From the NCBI RefSeq assembly GCF_003288815.1, contig NZ_NHYM01000002.1:124001-188000 (forward strand): a stretch of 64,000 bases of DNA, written 5' to 3'. Source of the DNA: Helicobacter sp. 16-1353. GTDB taxonomy: Bacteria; Campylobacterota; Campylobacteria; Campylobacterales; Helicobacteraceae. Below are positions 1 through 8,687 of the stretch, in pieces (position 1 is the stretch's first letter; every line of letters starts with the position of its first letter). The notes beneath the pieces were generated by a model. The model made no database searches. It was not told where the DNA came from and worked only from the letters and a program-made list of their open reading frames with translations. Made by a program: the position numbers and the translations under genes.

Positions 1-614
1 AAATCAAGCTGGAGCATATACCAATCCATCAAATTAAAGCTTAAGATTCCAGTGGCACTATAATATAAATATGCAAAATATAAGATTCCAAATAACATCA
101 CAAGAGAGGCACTAAATGTATATAAAAAGAATTTAACCGAAGCATAGATTTTTCGTTCACTTCCCCACGCACCGATGATATAGAGCATAGGCACGAGCGA
201 AAACTCCCAAAATAAATAAAATAAAATCATATCAAGCGATATAAACACCCCAATCATAATGCTTTCTAAAAATAATAATGCGATAAGAAAATTCTTAATA
301 TTTTCGACATTATGGATAAAGATTACACAAATAAGTGTCATAAATGCACTTAAAATTACCAAAAATAGCGATATTCCATCTATTCCAATATAATAACTCA
401 CACCAAAACTAGGTATTAGGCTTATTTGTGTTACAAACTGAAAACCAGCATTTCCATCATCAAATAAAAGCCAAAGACACAATGCCAAACATAGCTCAAA
501 TATAGACACAGCTACAACAAAAGGTTTAGCAAAATTATTATCAACTCTCCTGCTAAACATAAACAATGCTGCTAATATTGGCAAAAATAAAACAATATTT
601 AATAAAAGTTCCAT
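1..614 (-). CDS. nuoM: NADH-quinone oxidoreductase subunit M (3' end outside window)
   Basis: Antiporter-like membrane subunit of respiratory complex I, part of the proton-pumping arm in the inner membrane. About 204 N-terminal codons are visible; the rest lies beyond the left edge. The start is the ATG at 614, with AGGGA overlapping the nuoL stop and a 9-nt gap. The protein shows an N-terminal transmembrane helix and further hydrophobic helices. The segment 'LFYLFWEFSLVPMLYIIG' contains Glu137, which aligns with the conserved Glu144 of E. coli NuoM. Order and orientation (after nuoL, last visible gene of the operon) support the assignment. nuoN would be expected next but is not in the window. 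Confidence 0.95.
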   Translation of the reverse strand, partial: MELLLNIVLFLPILAALFMFSRRVDNNFAKPFVVAVSIFELCLALCLWLLFDDGNAGFQFVTQISLIPSFGVSYYIGIDGISLFLVILSAFMTLICVIFIHNVENIKNFLIALLFLESIMIGVFISLDMILFYLFWEFSLVPMLYIIGAWGSERKIYASVKFFLYTFSASLVMLFGILYFAYLYYSATGILSFNLMDWYMLQLD

Positions 615-623
615 TTATTATCC

Positions 624-2462
624 CTAAAATATTAATAATAAAATAATTAATAGAGTGAATATTCCGCATATCATTAGTATTAATGATTGTGATAAATTTC
701 CACTTTGTGTTATTCGCGATTTCTCTCCACTCCATACAAAAATTCTTGCGATAAAATCCACTACAAAATCAATAATCCGTAAATCAATCTCCCTCCAAAA
801 GAAGCGTGAAAGCCCTTTATATGGCTTCATTATAAAATCATTATAAATTTTTGGGATATAGTATTGATTGAATAAAAGCTTATAGATTGGATTAGATTCT
901 GCTATTAATTTAAAGCCCTTTTTATAAGCAATAATTGCCATAATAATACCAGTTAATGCGAAAACCAAAGCAAATGCAATTAGCATTGCAAGAGTAGCAG
1001 AATCTATCTCCATAGATTTCAGTGGCAAATAATAGTTTTCTAAATAATGATGAAAATTAGATTCTACAAAGCCAATGAAAATAGCCAAGATTCCAAGTGG
1101 GAGAAGCGATAAAATCATAATGCTCGACGCCTCGTGCGGGTGGAGCGAATCCTCATATCGCTTTGGCGTAAAAAATACCAGCATTAATAATCTAAAGCTA
1201 TAAAATGCCGTAAGCAACGCCCCAAGCAACAATACCGCCCACAAGAAGCAGCTCCCATCGATAAATGCGGCTTCTAAAATCTTATCTTTGGAGAAAAATC
1301 CAGCAAATGGGTAGATTCCAGCAAGTGCGATAGAAGCGATAGTCATTAGAATCGCCGTCCATTTCATGGGCTTATAAAGTCCGCCCATTTTGGTAATATC
1401 CAAATTATCATTCATCGCGTGCATTACATTCCCAGCCCCAAGGAAAAGGAGGGATTTAAAAAATGCGTGGGTCATCAAATGAAATAACGCAATCCAATAA
1501 TACCCAAGCCCCGCAGCCACGAACATATAGCCCAATTGCGAGAGCGTGGAATATGCAATAATTCGTTTTAAATCGCGATTTACCAACGCCATAGTCGCAG
1601 CGAAAATCGCTACAAACGCCCCAAGATAGGTGATAAAAGTGCTTACATTTGGTATTAAGTCATAGATTGGATTTGCACGAATTACTAAATAAACCCCAGC
1701 TGTTACCATTGTAGCAGCGTGGATTAGGGCGGAAACTGGCGTCGGTCCCTCCATCGCGTCGGCTAGCCAAGTGTGGAGTGGGAATTGCGCGGATTTCCCC
1801 ATTGCACCGATAAACAATAAGATTCCAATTAAATTTAATGTAAATTGACTTATATCTCCAACATATGGGAAAATATCAATGTATCTAAGACTTCCAAATG
1901 AATAAAATATCAAAAAGATTCCAAGAAGCATTCCTAAATCCGCAATTCTATTCATTATAAAGGCTTCATTTGCCGCAAATGAGGCAGATTCACGCTTATA
2001 CCAGAATCCAATTAGCATCCACGAGCATAGTCCAACGCCCTCCCAGCCGATAAATAGCCCCAAGAAGTTATCGCTCATCACAAGCACAAGCATAGAAAAA
2101 ACAAATGCACTTAAAAATGCAAAAAATTTATTAAAGCACTCATCGTGGCTCATATAGCCGATAGAATAGATATGCACCAATAGCGAAACAACCAAAACGA
2201 CCAAAATCATAATCATCGTAACGCCATCTACCATAAAACCAAAGCTTGTATTTAGGCTACCTGCGATTATCCAATCACTTATATCTATATACTCAACATA
2301 ACCATCAACAATATTTGGAAATAACACAAATGCTGAGATTAGTGATATAGTAAGTGCAATTACAGGCACAATTGCTGCAATAAGCATTTTTTTCTTAAAA
2401 GCAAATAAACTTGCAAACAAACTCCCAAATAGAGGCGCAAAAAGTATAATAGCAAGTAACAT
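624..2462 (-). CDS. nuoL: NADH-quinone oxidoreductase subunit L
   Basis: Distal antiporter-like subunit of complex I, 612 aa, close to the usual family length. It is hydrophobic throughout. Residues seen: Glu141 in 'GWEGVGLCSW', Lys223 in 'GAMGKSAQFPLHTW', and His248 in 'ALIHAATMVTAG', equivalent to E. coli Glu144, Lys229 and His254 of the proton channel. The C-terminal part carries the long lateral helix region and a last hydrophobic anchor. ATG at 2462 is preceded by AAAGGGAA. It lies 9 nt after nuoK and 9 nt before nuoM, so it is cotranscribed. No insertion or frameshift was seen. Confidence 0.97.
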   Translation of the reverse strand: MLLAIILFAPLFGSLFASLFAFKKKMLIAAIVPVIALTISLISAFVLFPNIVDGYVEYIDISDWIIAGSLNTSFGFMVDGVTMIMILVVLVVSLLVHIYSIGYMSHDECFNKFFAFLSAFVFSMLVLVMSDNFLGLFIGWEGVGLCSWMLIGFWYKRESASFAANEAFIMNRIADLGMLLGIFLIFYSFGSLRYIDIFPYVGDISQFTLNLIGILLFIGAMGKSAQFPLHTWLADAMEGPTPVSALIHAATMVTAGVYLVIRANPIYDLIPNVSTFITYLGAFVAIFAATMALVNRDLKRIIAYSTLSQLGYMFVAAGLGYYWIALFHLMTHAFFKSLLFLGAGNVMHAMNDNLDITKMGGLYKPMKWTAILMTIASIALAGIYPFAGFFSKDKILEAAFIDGSCFLWAVLLLGALLTAFYSFRLLMLVFFTPKRYEDSLHPHEASSIMILSLLPLGILAIFIGFVESNFHHYLENYYLPLKSMEIDSATLAMLIAFALVFALTGIIMAIIAYKKGFKLIAESNPIYKLLFNQYYIPKIYNDFIMKPYKGLSRFFWREIDLRIIDFVVDFIARIFVWSGEKSRITQSGNLSQSLILMICGIFTLLIILLLIF

Positions 2463-2471
2463 ATTTTCCCT

Positions 2472-2774
2472 TTATCCGTGCATTTGATTTAGATTATCTA
2501 AATCTAGATTCTTATTTTTCCTATACCAAACGATAAGGAGTCCCAAGCCCACAGCCACCTCACTTGCGGCAATTGCAATGATAAAAAAGGCAAAAATCTG
2601 CCCACTTATATCATTGTAATAGCTACTAATGGCAACTAATCCTATATTTGCGGCATTTAGCAGAATCTCTGTTGAAAAAAACAACATTAAGAGATTCTTT
2701 CGCCTCATTATGCCAACTAAACCTATCACAAACACTAACACACTTAAAAGCAAGTAATGGTTTAATGTAATCAT
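2472..2774 (-). CDS. nuoK: NADH-quinone oxidoreductase subunit K
   Basis: Small three-helix membrane subunit of complex I (100 aa, the standard length). The two membrane glutamates needed for proton movement in E. coli NuoK are both present: Glu36 in 'FFSTEILLNAAN' and Glu72 in 'AIAASEVAVGLG'. The start overlaps the nuoJ stop by 4 nt (ATGA arrangement), which suggests translational coupling. The C-terminal tail is polar. Confidence 0.97.
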   Translation of the reverse strand: MITLNHYLLLSVLVFVIGLVGIMRRKNLLMLFFSTEILLNAANIGLVAISSYYNDISGQIFAFFIIAIAASEVAVGLGLLIVWYRKNKNLDLDNLNQMHG

Positions 2775-3328
2775 AGACTTTTCCCTTCATCTGGTATATT
2801 TTCATTATCTATTTGGTTTCCTATTTTTTTACTAGCAAGTGCAATCCCTGCAATCATAGCTATAAGAAGCATTAAAGCAGCGATTTCAAATGGAACTAAA
2901 AATTTTGTAAATAAAACAATACCTATTTGCTCGACATTACCTTCAATATTGGTATTATTAATAGAATCTATCTTATCTTGAGCTATACTTAAAAGTCTTG
3001 GAAGTGAAATAATAACAACAAGCATAACAGCAATGCCAAAGCTAAGAACACAAGCTATCTTATTCCATCTTATATTTTCTTCTACTTCTTTTGCACTATC
3101 AAAAAACATCATTCCAAAGGCATATAGTGCCATAACCGCCCCAGTATAAACGGAGATTTGCACCACACCAAGGAATTCTGCTCCAAGCGTGAAAAATATC
3201 CCAGAGATAAAAATCATTCCACTTGCTAACGCGGTCATCGCATATAAAATATTTGAGCTTAAAACCACCACGGCAAAGCAAAATATAATTAAAATGCTAA
3301 ATAAATAAAACGAGATAAATTCAAACAT
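2771..3328 (-). CDS. nuoJ: NADH-quinone oxidoreductase subunit J
   Basis: Membrane subunit of complex I (185 aa) next to the quinone module. The sequence has the NuoJ pattern: an N-terminal helix, then 'GAEFLGVVQISVYTGAVMAL', whose small residues correspond to the pi-bulge helix of TM3, followed by two more hydrophobic helices. A polar stretch rich in Asn and Ile, near residues 118-134, separates TM4 and TM5. ATG at 3328 follows AGGAGAGGA closely. It is coupled to nuoK by a 4-nt overlap and separated from nuoI by 8 nt. Confidence 0.95.
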   Translation of the reverse strand: MFEFISFYLFSILIIFCFAVVVLSSNILYAMTALASGMIFISGIFFTLGAEFLGVVQISVYTGAVMALYAFGMMFFDSAKEVEENIRWNKIACVLSFGIAVMLVVIISLPRLLSIAQDKIDSINNTNIEGNVEQIGIVLFTKFLVPFEIAALMLLIAMIAGIALASKKIGNQIDNENIPDEGKSL

Positions 3329-3336
3329 TTCCTCTC

Positions 3337-4080
3337 CTAATTTTGGGCGTTTTGGGCGTAGCCAAGCGGCGTTTGCTTGATGTTGCTGTCGGCATTTGGG
3401 CTAATTGAGCCATAGCCACTATATTCATCGATTTTCCCAGCGATTGCCTTATCAAGCGGGGTCAATAAATCCTCTTTTAGCTTGAAATGTGCCCTCTGCT
3501 CGCTTACATTCTCATATCTATCGCCATGCACTATGGCTAGTTCTGGGCATACCTCCGCACATAATCCGCAGTAAATGCAACGCCCAAAGTTAATACTATA
3601 GGATTCTATTGCTTTTCTACCGCCAAGTATTTTTGGATTCTTAAGTGGATTTTGCCTTGAATCTTGGGCGGAATCTGCACTTAAATCCGCATTTGAAACT
3701 GCACCAGATTCCCCAGATTCCCCAGATTCCCCAGATTCCGCGGAATCCGTGCTTCTAAACTCTATCGCCCTAGAATCTGGCTTATAAAAAGTGTTAATTT
3801 TAATGCAGTTACTCACGCAAATTTTCTCGCATAGCCCACAGCCGATACATCGCTCATTCCCACTCTCCAAAAGCCGCATAAGATTATGCACGGCTCTATA
3901 TCGTGGGGAAAGCGGGATTTTCTCTAGCGGATATTTTATCGTTACAATCGTGCGCGGTTTGAATAGCTCTTTTAGCGTGATTTTAAGCCCCGCGAATAAA
4001 TCCAGCCCAACACTTCGCTTAAAAAATCGCTTTAGCGATTTTGGCGGTGGGGCGGAGATAAGCTTATATTGAGTTTTCAT
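3337..4080 (-). CDS. nuoI: NADH-quinone oxidoreductase subunit I with a DS/ES-rich insertion
   Basis: Ferredoxin-like subunit that carries two [4Fe-4S] clusters (N6a and N6b) of complex I. Two ligand sets are visible: Cys78-81-84-88 ('[11 protein letters not shown]') and Cys168-171-174-178 ('[12 protein letters not shown]'). Between them, residues 109-141 form a low-complexity stretch of Ser, Glu, Asp and Gly that normal NuoI lacks. It is encoded by a cluster of GATTC/GAATC motifs at 3658-3756. This makes the protein 247 aa, longer than the family norm. The insertion lies between the two cluster motifs and keeps the frame, so the protein is probably functional. Start ATG at 4080, RBS AAAGGA. 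Confidence 0.96.
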   Translation of the reverse strand: MKTQYKLISAPPPKSLKRFFKRSVGLDLFAGLKITLKELFKPRTIVTIKYPLEKIPLSPRYRAVHNLMRLLESGNERCIGCGLCEKICVSNCIKINTFYKPDSRAIEFRSTDSAESGESGESGESGAVSNADLSADSAQDSRQNPLKNPKILGGRKAIESYSINFGRCIYCGLCAEVCPELAIVHGDRYENVSEQRAHFKLKEDLLTPLDKAIAGKIDEYSGYGSISPNADSNIKQTPLGYAQNAQN

Positions 4081-4089
4081 ATCTGTCCT

Positions 4090-5070
4090 TTATATTAAAA
4101 CTAAGCCAGTTATTAAAATATTGATGATTGCAAGGGGCATTAGCACTTTCCAGCACACGCTCATAAGCTGGTCTGGTCGCACATGTGGGAAGGTCGCCCT
4201 AGTCCAAACAAATAAAAATATAAAAAACGCCACTTTAAGTAAAATTGCAATTCCCCCCGGGATAAAGCCAATTGGGTTAAATCCGCCGAAAAATACGATT
4301 GCGATGATGAAAGAAAGCGTGAACATATTGGCGTATTCGCCGATGAAAAACATTCCCCATTTTAGTCCGCTGTATTCGGTGATATATCCTGCGACGATTT
4401 CTGCTTCATGCTCTAGGAGGTCAAAGGGCGTTCGATTAGTCTCGGCATATCCAGCGATTAAAAAGAGTAAAAACGCCAATGGCTGGGAAAATATAAGCCA
4501 ATCAAAAATAGAATCTTGCTGGTAATTATTAATGTCAATTAGCGAGAGTGAGCCAACAATCATAATTGGAGCCAAAATCGCTAATCCGCTTACCACCTCA
4601 AAGCTTAAAAGCTGGGAAACTGCCCTTGCAGCACCGATTAGCGAATACTTGCTATTTGAGCTCATTCCAGCTAGAAGTGGTCCATACATTCCCACAGCCC
4701 CCACGCTAAGCACGAAAAGCAATCCCACATTTATATCTGCAACAATTGGGCGGATAGTCTCTCCAAAAAGCTTAAATTCAGGTAAAAACGGCACGGGAGC
4801 CATAGCGATAAATGCCGTAGCAACTGCCACAACTGGGGCTAACATAAAAATAAATCGATTGGCATTTTGTGGAGCTATATCTTCTTTTAAAAATAGCTTA
4901 ATCCCATCTGCTAAGACTTGCAAAAGTCCCCACGGACCGACATGTGTGGGACCAAGACGCTTTTGCATAAGTCCTAGAATCTTCCTATCTAAATATGTCC
5001 CATACCCAGCTAGAGCGGAAAATACCAGCAAAATCACAATGATTTTTATAATGATTTCTAAAAAACTCAT
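4090..5070 (-). CDS. nuoH: NADH-quinone oxidoreductase subunit H
   Basis: Membrane subunit that forms much of the quinone cavity of complex I (326 aa, family norm). Recognisable conserved regions are 'LGPTHVGPWGLLQVLADGIK' near residue 39 and the acidic quinone-site loop around residues 209-246 ('YAETNRTPFDLLEHEAEIVA', then 'EYSGLKWGMFFIGEY'). Eight or more hydrophobic segments are apparent. ATG at 5070 has TAAGGGAT upstream. It begins 3 nt after nuoG and ends 9 nt before nuoI. A run of six Cs at about 4251-4257 is short and the frame is intact. Confidence 0.97.
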   Translation of the reverse strand: MSFLEIIIKIIVILLVFSALAGYGTYLDRKILGLMQKRLGPTHVGPWGLLQVLADGIKLFLKEDIAPQNANRFIFMLAPVVAVATAFIAMAPVPFLPEFKLFGETIRPIVADINVGLLFVLSVGAVGMYGPLLAGMSSNSKYSLIGAARAVSQLLSFEVVSGLAILAPIMIVGSLSLIDINNYQQDSIFDWLIFSQPLAFLLFLIAGYAETNRTPFDLLEHEAEIVAGYITEYSGLKWGMFFIGEYANMFTLSFIIAIVFFGGFNPIGFIPGGIAILLKVAFFIFLFVWTRATFPHVRPDQLMSVCWKVLMPLAIINILITGLVLI

Positions 5071-5073
5071 TTT

Positions 5074-7572
5074 TTATCCCTTAATTTTAGCTATTTGCAC
5101 TTTTAGATATTTGACATCGCCAAAAAGCGTTTTTATGCCCTCAATTTGGGGCGAAATGGCTAGGAAATTATCCTCCATATTGGAATCCACATAGATTTTA
5201 GCGATGATTTGGGTGGAATCTCCAGCGTTTGCGACTTTTGTAGAATCCTTTGTGGTATCTCCAGCATTTGTGGCATTTGCAAGTTTCACGGAATCTCCAG
5301 CATTTTCGATAATAAGTTGCACCTCATCGCCCTCTTTAATACCAAGCGAATCTAGCTCTAAACTATATTCTTTTGAAGTATAGATTCCAATCTTAGAATC
5401 TAGATTCTTGCTATATCTCGTATATGGGTAAAAATGTGCGTTTAAGTCCTTTAGATAGGCATTAAAATCTGCTTTAGATTTTGCAGATTCTACAAACTCA
5501 ATCGCCTCTTTAGTTTCTGCCACTTTTTTAGATTCCGCCTTTTTGCCTCGTAAATCCGCCCCATCATTTCCAAAATCATTATTTAGATTCTGCTTTGGAA
5601 TCTTAAACTCAAATCCCAAAGATTTTGCTAGTTTTTCCAAATAATTAGATTTCGCCCCAAACACCGCATTTAGTGGGAGAATCTTATAATCAATATTTGT
5701 GATACTATCATTTAGGCTATGAAAATATGGGATTTTAAAATCCGCATTTATGCAATCAAGCCTAAAATCACCCCTCGCTCTAAAGCCCACGCTATAGCCA
5801 CTTCCAGCGGATTCCAAATCAAGCAACGAGCAAATCCCATTTGCATTCGCACTAGGCGGGATAACCAAAAGGCTAATCTTAGAATCCCTCACAAGATTCC
5901 CCAAGATTTTTGCCATAAATTTAAGGTTTGGATTTGCATAAATATCGCTGCCTACGATTATCAAAGGCTTTGATTTTTTTAGGGTGGATTCTAGCGATAA
6001 ATGGCTTTCATAATTTAAGCCAATATTTTCTAAAATCCCATAATATTCCCTATTTTCGACTACTTCAACTTGCTCTTTTACTTCCTTGATTACCTTTTTT
6101 TCTTCTCCATTTTCATCTTTTACTAATTCTTTAACTTGCGAAGTTTTCTCACCCATAGTTTTATATTCAATTGTTTTTTTGCTATTTTTTAGCGGATTTT
6201 TTTCTAACATCTCCGGAGCCAAAATATTTGCTATGGCTAAGGTTAAAATATCCTCGCTATTTGACGTAATCCCTACATAGGCGACATTTTTTGAGTATTT
6301 TTGAATTGCCTTATCCTTTAATGCGTGGGCGTAGATTAGCGAAGAATCTTTTTGCATTTTTAGGGCATTATTGATTTTATAAGAAATCAGCGGATTTTCG
6401 TCCCGCAAAGCCCCACCAAGCGAGAATAAAACCTTATGTTTGGAAATATCCTCTAAAGTAGCCAAAGATTCCACCTCGCACCCTAAAACGCCTAAGAAAT
6501 CGCTATATTTTTTTAAAAGCGGATTAACTAATGGAATCTTGAATTTTTGGCTTAAAATTTGCAAAAATCTTGCTTCATTATTCGTTACATTTCCGCCAAC
6601 TGCAATATAAGAAGCTTTTTTAATCGCATTTGTGGCTTTAATCATAGATTCGCCACACTCGCAAGATTCCGCAGAATCCGCCAAATCTAAAGAATCGCCA
6701 GAATCCGCTGAATCTACATCCCACGCAAATCTCCCTGCTCCACAAATTGGATTAAAGTTAAAGTCATTTGTTACGCGATAGATTTTGCGATTTCCGCTTG
6801 TATCTTTCTTGCTCTCATAGATAATTTTACAGCCACTAGGGCATAACGCACAAGTAGAACTCGTTTTATCCAGCTCCCACGCATTCGTGGTGTATTGGAA
6901 ACTTTTTACGCCCAAAGCACCCACAGGACACACGCTCACGCACTCCGCGCAGTCCTCACACTCGCTCTCCCCCACAAAGCCAATTATCCCCTTCTGCTTT
7001 CGATTCCACACGCTAAAAGCATCTTTTGGCATTCGCTCTTTCCAATAGCCAGAATCTGGGGCGTTTAAGTCCATTTTCACCATTTTTAGATTCGCCAAGC
7101 CCACATTGTCCTTGCAAGTCGTTACACATCGCTCACATAAAATACAAAGATTTGGGTCATACTTCACACTCCCCCACGAATCTAGGGCTTTTGGCGAATC
7201 TGCTACAAAATACTCTTGGTTGTCCACGCCCATTAAATGCGTAAAATCCTGTAGCTCACACTCGCCACTTTTATCGCACACACCGCATTCTAGCGGGTGA
7301 TTTATGACATAGCTTTGCATAATTGCTTTTCGCTCTTTGGCGATTTCTGGCGTGTTTGTGGTGATATTCATACCCTCTTTTGCTTTTGCATTACACGAAT
7401 ACACGCGTTTTCCATCAGCCTCCACCATACATAATTTACAAGCCAAAGTAGGCGAACACTTGCTAAGATAGCAAATAGCTGGGATAAAAATCCCATTTGA
7501 GCGAGCAATCTCAAGTATATAATCGCCCTCATTTACCTCTAAAACGACATTATCAATAGTGATTTTTGCCAT
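5074..7572 (-). CDS. nuoG: NADH-quinone oxidoreductase subunit G
   Basis: Large iron-sulfur subunit of the electron-input arm of complex I (832 aa). Visible ligand sets: [2Fe-2S] Cys34, 45, 48, 60; the His-Cys cluster His92, Cys96, 99, 105; two [4Fe-4S] sets Cys143-146-149-153 and Cys205-208-211-215; and an N7-type set Cys241, 244, 248, 277. The rest is a molybdopterin-oxidoreductase-like domain. There are DS-rich insertions at residues 286-309 (6646-6717), around residues 685-705, and a repeated 'NAGDS' stretch near residues 770-800, all tied to GATTC/GAATC clusters. RBS AGAGG before ATG at 7572. Its partner in this operon is not a normal NuoF (see next entry). Confidence 0.96.
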   Translation of the reverse strand: MAKITIDNVVLEVNEGDYILEIARSNGIFIPAICYLSKCSPTLACKLCMVEADGKRVYSCNAKAKEGMNITTNTPEIAKERKAIMQSYVINHPLECGVCDKSGECELQDFTHLMGVDNQEYFVADSPKALDSWGSVKYDPNLCILCERCVTTCKDNVGLANLKMVKMDLNAPDSGYWKERMPKDAFSVWNRKQKGIIGFVGESECEDCAECVSVCPVGALGVKSFQYTTNAWELDKTSSTCALCPSGCKIIYESKKDTSGNRKIYRVTNDFNFNPICGAGRFAWDVDSADSGDSLDLADSAESCECGESMIKATNAIKKASYIAVGGNVTNNEARFLQILSQKFKIPLVNPLLKKYSDFLGVLGCEVESLATLEDISKHKVLFSLGGALRDENPLISYKINNALKMQKDSSLIYAHALKDKAIQKYSKNVAYVGITSNSEDILTLAIANILAPEMLEKNPLKNSKKTIEYKTMGEKTSQVKELVKDENGEEKKVIKEVKEQVEVVENREYYGILENIGLNYESHLSLESTLKKSKPLIIVGSDIYANPNLKFMAKILGNLVRDSKISLLVIPPSANANGICSLLDLESAGSGYSVGFRARGDFRLDCINADFKIPYFHSLNDSITNIDYKILPLNAVFGAKSNYLEKLAKSLGFEFKIPKQNLNNDFGNDGADLRGKKAESKKVAETKEAIEFVESAKSKADFNAYLKDLNAHFYPYTRYSKNLDSKIGIYTSKEYSLELDSLGIKEGDEVQLIIENAGDSVKLANATNAGDTTKDSTKVANAGDSTQIIAKIYVDSNMEDNFLAISPQIEGIKTLFGDVKYLKVQIAKIKG

Positions 7573-7585
7573 AACTACCTCTTCT

Positions 7586-8362
7586 TTAATTGCTTTTATT
7601 AGTAATAATTACTTGTTTATATCTATAACCACAATCTATATCTTTTGTGTAGTTTAAGATTCCAATAACACCACCGAATTTATCATCTAATCTGCATTTA
7701 ACCAAAATATCAAAATCATCGAATTTTATCTTAATAATATCATTATTTTTTACTTTCCAAACCCTTGCGAATTCATTTGAAATTTTTAGTATTGCTTCAT
7801 TTTCCAATCTGTAATCAACATATATAATACAGCCATTATTTTCCGGAAGATTCCCTATAGGCTCTAATGCAATATTTGTAGTATTAATATTATAAGCCAT
7901 ATTATTATCCTTTGACAATAAAACAATATTTAGTTTTGAATGATTAAGGAGATTAGAAAAAATATTTATAATATTTTCATTTCTTGGATGTATATAGAAA
8001 TCGCTACCAATGAGTAAAAGTGGATTTCGTCTTTGACTTAAAAGTCCTTTTAGATGAAGCATCTCCTCTTCGCTTATATTTGTCTCGGAAGTCAAATATC
8101 CATAATCTAATTCATTAATATAATTTCTAAGTTTTACTCCATTATAAAATTCATATAAAAATAACGCCGCTACGCCCTCTTCTGTCCCTGCTTCATAGCG
8201 AATATATAAATTTGTAGAAACATCTAAAAACGGGTGAATACAAATATCGCTTTTAATATTTTTAGCAAAAGCACCAAGTGTTATAATAAAATCATATTTT
8301 TTTAGAAAATTCTCATCAATTGGGATTGGATTATGTTGAGTAAGAGAATCTAACTTAAACAT
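7586..8362 (-). CDS. Complex I protein in the nuoF position (HP1265-like), resembles part of NuoG
   Basis: 258-aa protein in the place where nuoF normally lies. It has no FMN/NADH-binding glycine motifs and no Cys ligand set, so it is not a NuoF. Known for the group: Helicobacter and Campylobacter lack NuoE and NuoF and have two short genes here, and C. jejuni complex I is reported to take electrons from flavodoxin rather than NADH. Seen here: residues near 110-150 ('NPLLLIGSDFYIHP' and what follows) resemble the NuoG segment 'KPLIIVGSDIYANP' in spacing and residues. The C-terminal 60 residues resemble the last beta domain of molybdopterin proteins. I infer a shortened NuoG-like paralogue. 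The gene is more AT-rich than nuoG and nearly free of GATTC motifs. RBS AGGAA before ATG. Confidence 0.8.
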   Translation of the reverse strand: MFKLDSLTQHNPIPIDENFLKKYDFIITLGAFAKNIKSDICIHPFLDVSTNLYIRYEAGTEEGVAALFLYEFYNGVKLRNYINELDYGYLTSETNISEEEMLHLKGLLSQRRNPLLLIGSDFYIHPRNENIINIFSNLLNHSKLNIVLLSKDNNMAYNINTTNIALEPIGNLPENNGCIIYVDYRLENEAILKISNEFARVWKVKNNDIIKIKFDDFDILVKCRLDDKFGGVIGILNYTKDIDCGYRYKQVIITNKSN

Positions 8363-8370
8363 TTTAATTC

Positions 8371-8664
8371 CTAGATTCCACTAGATTCACTAGATTTGAT
8401 GGATTCATTAGATTCCACATTTTCTGCAATCTTAGGTGGAGATTTTTTCACCACAATCGTCCAATCTAGCTCATTAAACCTAAGCGAATTCATCAGCGTC
8501 CAATTATTTTCTTTTACAAAATCTGCACTTTTTTGGATATTACTAAAATCCCCAACCTCAAATAGAAAAATCCCAACTTCGCCATCGCTCAAATCGCCCC
8601 GCACAAGCTCACCAAGTCTTGGCAAAAAATCCGCTTTAAGTTGCCTTAAATCATATCGTTTCAT
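8371..8664 (-). CDS. Complex I small protein in the nuoE position (HP1264-like)
   Basis: 97-aa soluble protein between nuoD and the NuoF-position gene. It lacks the four cysteines of the NuoE thioredoxin-like [2Fe-2S] fold (no Cys is visible), so it is a replacement, not a NuoE. Position and size match the HP1264/Cj1575 type of protein known in this class. The core is residues 1-75. The last about 20 residues are Ser/Glu-rich ('ESNESIKSSESSGI') and are encoded by a run of GATTC motifs at 8371-8420, so this tail looks like a recent motif-driven extension. 8 nt separates it from the next gene. Function beyond complex I assembly or docking is unknown. Confidence 0.8.
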   Translation of the reverse strand: MKRYDLRQLKADFLPRLGELVRGDLSDGEVGIFLFEVGDFSNIQKSADFVKENNWTLMNSLRFNELDWTIVVKKSPPKIAENVESNESIKSSESSGI

Positions 8665-8687
8665 CGCCTACCTTTATCTATCAATTT

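Noticed and set aside
4251-4257. Second phase-variable tract in nuoH (run of six Cs)
   Set aside because: The run is short, the frame is intact and nuoH is part of an operon likely needed for growth.
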